Positions 58,817 through 64,000 of a stretch of 64,000 bases of DNA are shown piece by piece (the first letter of the stretch is position 1; every line of letters starts with the position of its first letter). The position numbers were made by a program, and so were the translations under genes. Under the pieces are notes generated by a model. The model saw nothing but the letters and a program-made list of their open reading frames with translations, did no database searches and was not told the origin of the DNA. This DNA is from Lithodes maja (Eukaryota; Arthropoda; Malacostraca; Decapoda; Lithodidae). The stretch is taken from positions 34,365-98,364 of the forward strand of contig JBAKBP010007596.1 in the NCBI GenBank assembly GCA_037953745.1, read 5' to 3'.

Positions 58817-59140
58817 GCATTCTTAGACACACACACCACGTATCTCCACACACTCAAACAAACAAACACACACACACCCACATTTCTTGAATCACTACGT
58901 CATAAACACAACGCTTCTAGATGGCTTTCAGATACGATGCGAACAGAACAAAAGGAATAACGATACCAAAAAAAAGTAAAAAGAGAAAACTGGATCAGAT
59001 AGAGAACAAGAGGAAGTAGAGACGCTATAGTGAAAGAGATTGGCCAACATCCGCCATTGTGTCACCCTGGTATAATTAACCTTGCTTCACAATCATATAC
59101 ATAAGTGATGTATTTATATTTACACATTTATCTCTTGTTT

Positions 59141-59269
59141 TTTGAGTGAGACAGGCAAATACTGTATGTTCCTACCCTCACCCACCCTATTCAACATCTG
59201 ACAGACATTAATACAGCACAGAGCGAGCCAAATGTAATGACAGCTGAGACATGACTTATTAGCGCTACC
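59141..59269 (-). repeat. Dispersed repeat Y, inverted copy
   Basis: Reverse complement of 56525-56653, with scattered changes. Confidence 0.78.
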
Positions 59270-59800
59270 GTACATCCACACCCATAATAAACATTCGGTA
59301 ATACTGGTACAAAATGCATATAGTCTGTTTCTTTTCAAATGGCCGTAAATTGTAAAGTTCCCATCAAGATTTATCAGTTATTTTGAAGATTTTGTAGTGA
59401 AATATGGTGCTAATTATAAAAAAAAAAAAAAAAAAATCTTAATATGATGCAGAGACATAGTAGTTTAAAATGTTTCCATTAATTATCCAGAAACTAGCTG
59501 CTAAGGGATTCAATTTATCGTCATCTGAAAAGAAACATAGTATAGTTTAGTCTTTGGACCAAAATTGTACATGATCAAAAGTAATATACCACCCCATGGT
59601 GTGAGTCAGAGGGTACCAAAATGGCGACCACATAAATTGATGGCCACTTTCTCTTACAACAGGCTCTCTATGAGGAAGTAACGCTAATCCAGGCCATCAA
59701 TTCACCCACACCAAGTCTTTTCCTTTCTTGCTTTTAATGATATCTTGCTTGCGACGTGACCTATATGCTCGTACACTTATACATTGAACTTTATTTAGCA
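59270..59800. other. No gene recognised
   Basis: A/T-rich, with an A run at about 59419-59437. No repeat unit seen. Confidence 0.35.
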
Positions 59801-60030
59801 CACACACACACATACACGAACACATATAAACACACACACACACACACAACACATATACATACACACACACACATACACCACACACACACACACAACACAT
59901 ATAAACACACACACACACACAACACATATAAACACACACACACACCACATATAAACACACACACACACACACACACAACACATATAAACACTCACATACA
60001 CACACATATACGAACATATACAAACACACA
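59801..60030. repeat. CA-rich repeat with acacatataaacac inserts
   Basis: The unit cacaacacatataaacacac recurs several times with variable CA length. Confidence 0.93.
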
Positions 60031-60120
60031 CATTATAATATATATACACGAACACAGTGTTGAAGCAGGTGCACAAGACACAACTCCCCCACAACATCTG
60101 TTAGCAACATCGCACATAGG

Positions 60121-60345
60121 GAGGGGGTAGAGGAGGGAGAGGGAGAGAAGGAAGAGGAGGAGGAGGGAGAGGAGAGAAGAAGAAAGAGGAGGAGGGAGAG
60201 GAGAGAAGAAGAAAGAGGAGGAGGGAGAGGAGAGAAGAAGGAGGAGGAGGGAGGAGGGAGAGGAGGAGTATGTGAGGGGAAGAGATAGACGAGAGGGAGC
60301 ATGATAAGGAGGAGGTAGAGGAAGAGGAGGAGTACAAAGGAGTAC
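60121..60345. repeat. GGA-rich polypurine tract, left of the LINE
   Basis: ggagggagaggagagaagaa-type units; strongly strand-biased. Confidence 0.92.
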
Positions 60346-63009
60346 AAAGGAAATCAAGCAACAACAGGTCTAGTGACCCTTCTAGGCTGCTTGTCCTCCA
60401 AAACACTGAGGATCAAGTGTCCAAACAGTGGTTTAGAGTGGGTAAGGGAACATTGGAAAGGGAACTACTGCCCTAGAACTAATGTCCGTGGCAGGATTAG
60501 GAAGTTAGTAGGGGACAGATGGGTTAGTAACTGAGGGGGGTATACAATAAAGTTATTCATTTACAAACACAGTCAGTCGCGGGTTTGATGCGAGATATTT
60601 GTCTAAGCGGAGTTTAAATGAATCAACGGTGCTGCAGTCTATAACGTCTCGGGGAAGCCCATTCCACAAGTTGACAACTCGATTGAAGAAGAAATTCTTA
60701 GATTCGTGTGAGTTAAAAGATTTACCAATAATTTTGCAACCGTTTCCCCGCGTGTAATTAGATTGGTCGATAGTGAAGTACTTACTACAGTTCATATTGT
60801 CGATGCCTTTGATGATTTTGAACACTTGAATTAAGTCGCCTCTTAATCTGCGCTGGGTTAAAGGAAATAGATTTAATTCTCTAAGACGCTCTTCGTATGG
60901 TTTGTTCTTTAGGCTAGGTATCATTTTGGTAACTCTACGTTGAACTCGTTCTAGCTTGTTTATATCTTTTTGGTAATAAGGGCACCAGGATTGAACGCAG
61001 TATTCCAGAAGAGGGCGGACTAAGGAATTGTAAAGGGTTAGGATAACATCTTTGGATTTATGCTCAAATGACCTGCCTATAAAGCCAATTATTTTGTTTG
61101 CCTTCTTAACAACTTCTGAACATTGTTGACTCGGTTTTAGGTTACTCGATATTGTTACTCCCAGATCGGTTTCTTTGTTTACATTCTTAAGCTGAGTGCC
61201 ATTCATCGAATAGTTTGCTTTCTCATTTAGGTATCCGATATGTAGTACTTTACATTTATCCGCATTGAAACTCATTTGCCAAATTTGGGCCCAACATGAC
61301 AATTTATCTAGATTGTGTTGCATATCGTCAACTTGTTCTTTTGAGAGTACGCTATTTGCAATTTTTGTATCGTCAGCAAATTTCGAGACTGTACAGGTGA
61401 GACCCTCATCTATGTCGTTGATGTAAATTAGAAAGAGAATTGGTCCTAGTACCGATCCCTGGGGTACCCCACTACTTACATTGGTCCATTTAGATGCCTT
61501 ACCGTTTATGACTACTCTTTGCTTTCTGTCGCTGAGCCAATTTTCTATCCATTTCAACACACCGTCTTGTATTCCATGCGCTTTTAGTTTTAGCAGTAAT
61601 CGTTTGTGGGGAACTTTGTCAAAGGCCTTTTGAAAATCAAGGTATATAATATCTACAGCTTTACTCTCATCGTAGAGGTTGAAGATATCGTGGAAGAAGT
61701 CTAAGAGGTTTGTTAAACAGGAACGTTTTTTACGAAAGCCGTGTTGAGTATCTTTAAGTAAGTTATTTGCCTCTAAGTGATTTACGAGTCTGTCTCTTAT
61801 GACCGTTTCTAGCATTTTACATACAATTGAGGTTAAGCTAATTGGACGATAGTTACTGGGTAGGGATTTGCTGCCTTTTTTGAATATCGGTGTTACGTTG
61901 GCTAGCTTCCACTGATCAGGCATAGTCCCAGACTGCAAGGATTCATTGAATAGCAATGTCAGTGGTTTGGAGAGCTCATCCTTAGCTTCCTTTAGAACTC
62001 TAGGTGAGATTGTATCAGGTCCAGGCGTTTTATTTACCTTGAGTTTATCTAAACAATTCAATACTTCTCTCTCTGTAACGGTGATATTGCTTAGAACATC
62101 TGAATTATCAATCTGAATCGGTGATGGTGTAGGGATATCACTGAGGTCTTCGGTTGTAAAAACTGATGCAAAGAAGGTATTGAGGGCATTACTCATTTGT
62201 ACTTCGTCTTTGGTGTATTCTCCATTTTCATCGACTAACGGTCCAACAGTTGAAGTAACTACTTTTTTCTTTCTGATATAACTATAGAATTCTTTCGGGT
62301 TTGTTTTACTTTGATTCGCAACATGTAACTCCAGGGTCTTTTTACTTTGCTTAATTAACTTTTTGGCTTTGCGTCGTAGCTCTACAAATTTCACCCGTTC
62401 TTCGTCATTTTGTGAGGATTTTAATCTATCATTAGCAAATTTTTTAGCAAGCAGACAGTCTGAAATATCTTTATTCCACCATTTGGGCTTATCATTTTGG
62501 CCTGGACGCCGTATTTTCGATGGTATGCAGTCTTGTACTGCCTTAAGGTAAGTGGTTGTGAAACACTCCCAAGATGTATTTATGTCGTTATTGTTAGTCA
62601 GAAAGCTCCAGTCAGTTTCTTTAAGTTTTGATTTAAGTTTATGAAAATTTGCTTTCTTGAAATTAGGGACTTTCTCAATGCTGCTATTTGATTTGTTACG
62701 AGTAAACTTTAAAGTGAAAGTTATCGTACGATGGTCGCTGTTACTGAATTCATCACCAACATTCAAATTCTCTATTAATTCTTCTTGTGTTGCGAGTACA
62801 AGGTCAAGCACATTATTACCACGGGTCGGAGATTGTACAAATTGAAAAAGTGAACTCTCTTGCAAGTTAGCATAGAGGTCGTGTCCAGAGTGTGAAGTAA
62901 GAATATCGCCCCATTTAGTCACGGGTAAGTTGAAATCGCCAAGAATTACGGTATCTTGTATGTTAGTTATTTCTGCAATTTGTTCATAAATTTCACTGTC
63001 AGTTTGCAC
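60335..63009 (-). mobile_element. 5'-truncated CR1/Jockey-superfamily LINE
   Basis: The coding part is 63009-60553 and a 3' UTR of about 210 bp follows. On the minus strand the end is a twice-repeated ctttgtactc in place of a poly(A). GGA-rich DNA lies on both sides, so the element seems to have entered a polypurine tract. I could not define a target-site duplication in such simple sequence. Confidence 0.85.
60553..63009 (-). CDS. LINE ORF2: partial endonuclease plus complete reverse transcriptase
   Basis: 818 codons without a stop. The ATG at 63009 is internal to the endonuclease. The start is the second half of an AP-like endonuclease, with ILGDFNLP (about residue 22) and SNSDHRTITF (about 90). 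The N-terminal catalytic part is lost. Then come RT blocks: WKLANVTPIFKKGSK (about 365), NYRPISLTS, QHGFRKKRSC, YLDFQKAFDKVPH (about 460), SGVPQGSVLGPILF (about 515) and the catalytic FADDTK (about 545). The C-terminal region has LEYCVQSWCPYYQKDI and RRLRGDLIQVFKII, and ends FKLRLDKYL. FADD in place of YADD is usual in CR1/L2-type elements. The intact frame suggests recent insertion, but truncation leaves it non-autonomous. I do not fix the clade more closely. Confidence 0.9.
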   Translation of the reverse strand: MQTDSEIYEQIAEITNIQDTVILGDFNLPVTKWGDILTSHSGHDLYANLQESSLFQFVQSPTRGNNVLDLVLATQEELIENLNVGDEFSNSDHRTITFTLKFTRNKSNSSIEKVPNFKKANFHKLKSKLKETDWSFLTNNNDINTSWECFTTTYLKAVQDCIPSKIRRPGQNDKPKWWNKDISDCLLAKKFANDRLKSSQNDEERVKFVELRRKAKKLIKQSKKTLELHVANQSKTNPKEFYSYIRKKKVVTSTVGPLVDENGEYTKDEVQMSNALNTFFASVFTTEDLSDIPTPSPIQIDNSDVLSNITVTEREVLNCLDKLKVNKTPGPDTISPRVLKEAKDELSKPLTLLFNESLQSGTMPDQWKLANVTPIFKKGSKSLPSNYRPISLTSIVCKMLETVIRDRLVNHLEANNLLKDTQHGFRKKRSCLTNLLDFFHDIFNLYDESKAVDIIYLDFQKAFDKVPHKRLLLKLKAHGIQDGVLKWIENWLSDRKQRVVINGKASKWTNVSSGVPQGSVLGPILFLIYINDIDEGLTCTVSKFADDTKIANSVLSKEQVDDMQHNLDKLSCWAQIWQMSFNADKCKVLHIGYLNEKANYSMNGTQLKNVNKETDLGVTISSNLKPSQQCSEVVKKANKIIGFIGRSFEHKSKDVILTLYNSLVRPLLEYCVQSWCPYYQKDINKLERVQRRVTKMIPSLKNKPYEERLRELNLFPLTQRRLRGDLIQVFKIIKGIDNMNCSKYFTIDQSNYTRGNGCKIIGKSFNSHESKNFFFNRVVNLWNGLPRDVIDCSTVDSFKLRLDKYLASNPRLTVFVNE

Positions 63010-63295
63010 TGAGGAGGAGGAAGGAGAAGAGGAGGGGTAGGAGGAGGAGGAAGAAGAGGACGAGGAGGAGCTAGAGAAGGAGGAGGAGGAGGAGGAGCGT
63101 GAGAAGCAGGAGCGGGGGTTGGTGTAAAAAAGTGAAGGGATAAGCAGAAGAAAAAAAAGAGGAAATAAGTAAAGAAATAAAGAAAGAGGGAGGAAGGGAG
63201 GAAGAAGAAAGGATGGAGGAAGGCGGATGGAGAGAGGAAGGAAGTAAGAGAAAACAAAAAGGAAATAAGGAAGGAAGGAAGGAAGGGAAAAATAA
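63010..63295. repeat. GGA/GAAG-rich polypurine tract, right of the LINE
   Basis: gaggagga then aaggaagg units. The Ser/Phe/Pro-rich minus ORFs are by-products. Confidence 0.92.
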
Positions 63296-63616
63296 AGAGA
63301 GGATGAGCAAATAAAAACAACAATATTACACTAAAAACGAAAGAATGACAAATGAAAGATAAAAAATATGAATAAAATTAAACAATATGAGTAATAAACA
63401 TTATAAGAACAATAAGAATTGTAAATGATAAAAATACAAGTAATAAGAATAACGATATCAAATAAACAGAAATCCAGTTAAGGGAGAATAAACAATAACA
63501 GTAACAGAAGCAACAAGAGTTCACTGAGTACAAAGAATAATAAATAATACAATAAATGATAATACGCGTAAAACAATAATTAGAGTAGTAATAGTAAAGG
63601 AGAAGTATGACATAAT

Positions 63617-63617
<1 letters not shown>
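63296..63617. other. A/T-rich sequence with no gene
   Basis: A-rich with many aataa words; nothing recognised. Confidence 0.4.

Positions 63618-63669
<52 letters not shown>
63618..63669. repeat. (AC)n microsatellite
   Basis: A pure AC run. Confidence 0.95.
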
Positions 63670-63674
<5 letters not shown>

Positions 63675-63715
63675 ATGTATGGTTTATAAATATGCATGTA
63701 CAGTATATATTATTT

Positions 63716-64000
63716 TTCCCTCCCACTTCCTCATTGTTTGTCTCCATTCCTTCTCCTCTCACTCACTCTTTTGTCTTCCTCCCTCCTTCTCCCCCCCCCC
63801 CCCCCACTCCCCTCTCTCTCTTCAGCACTCATCCCCCCAGAGTGTTGTCTGGGGATGAATAATGCAACAGTTCCAGCATTGACCCCCCACCCCTCCCAAC
63901 CCCCTTTCTTTCATCCCTCCCTTCCTACCCCCACTCCCTCTCATCTTCCCCTCCCCCTCTTATCTCCCCCTCCCTCTTACCTCCACCCCCCTATCCCTCC
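63716..64000. repeat. CT/CCT-rich polypyrimidine tract
   Basis: tccctccc-type units and a long C run near 63790. It continues to the window end. Confidence 0.88.

Overview
The window reads as a repeat-dense stretch of an invertebrate nuclear genome. An arthropod, probably a decapod crustacean, is my best guess, from the transposon mix (Gmr1-like Ty3/Gypsy, piggyBac, CR1/Jockey-type LINEs, mariner-like and hAT-like non-autonomous elements) and the very long CA/TA/GGA microsatellites. The taxon is an inference only. I see no host protein-coding gene, no functional tRNA or rRNA gene, no CRISPR array and no operon. Everything I can support is a mobile element, a relic of one, or simple or tandem repeat DNA.

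Layout. 1-7936: a (+) Gypsy element, A1, whose 5' LTR is cut by the window edge; its gag-pol is broken by one nonsense codon. 8190-8935: a ~175-bp tandem repeat. 9203-9400: a tRNA-derived SINE-like unit. 9400-14420: remains of a minus-strand LTR element (degenerate gag, primer-binding site, LTR-like DNA), into which a 5'-truncated LINE (12186-14358) has inserted with an 11-bp target-site duplication. 14546-14940: a second LINE 3' fragment. 15440-18484: the 5' part of an unidentified retroelement with a cysteine-rich gag-like ORF, cut by an LTR of Gypsy family B (18485-20031). That LTR is in turn cut by a complete family B element (20032-29261, minus) with a 1699-aa uninterrupted gag-pol and LTRs of equal length that look identical by eye. 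29262-36536: a ~100-bp satellite with CT tracts, split by a 4.6-kb piggyBac element that sits exactly between TTAA duplications (30392-35024). 36537-46051: a second family A element, A2, minus strand, broken by a C-run frameshift. 46052-60550: microsatellites and minisatellites carrying several non-autonomous elements: a fold-back family, a 1220-bp mariner-like inverted repeat, a 779-bp hAT-like element with 8-bp duplications, and LINE tails. 60335-63009: a long 5'-truncated CR1/Jockey-type LINE lying in a GGA polypurine tract. 63010-64000: simple sequence.

How the parts work together. Each Gypsy element would make one Gag-PR-IN-RT-RNaseH polyprotein, with integrase placed before reverse transcriptase. 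This is the order of the Gmr1 clade, and the gag carries a SCAN-like region. The A LTR has a TATA box; a primer-binding site adjoins each 5' LTR and a purine tract each 3' LTR. Only family B looks possibly competent. The nesting gives a relative order: unknown retroelement, then LTR B1, then full element B; and satellite, then piggyBac.
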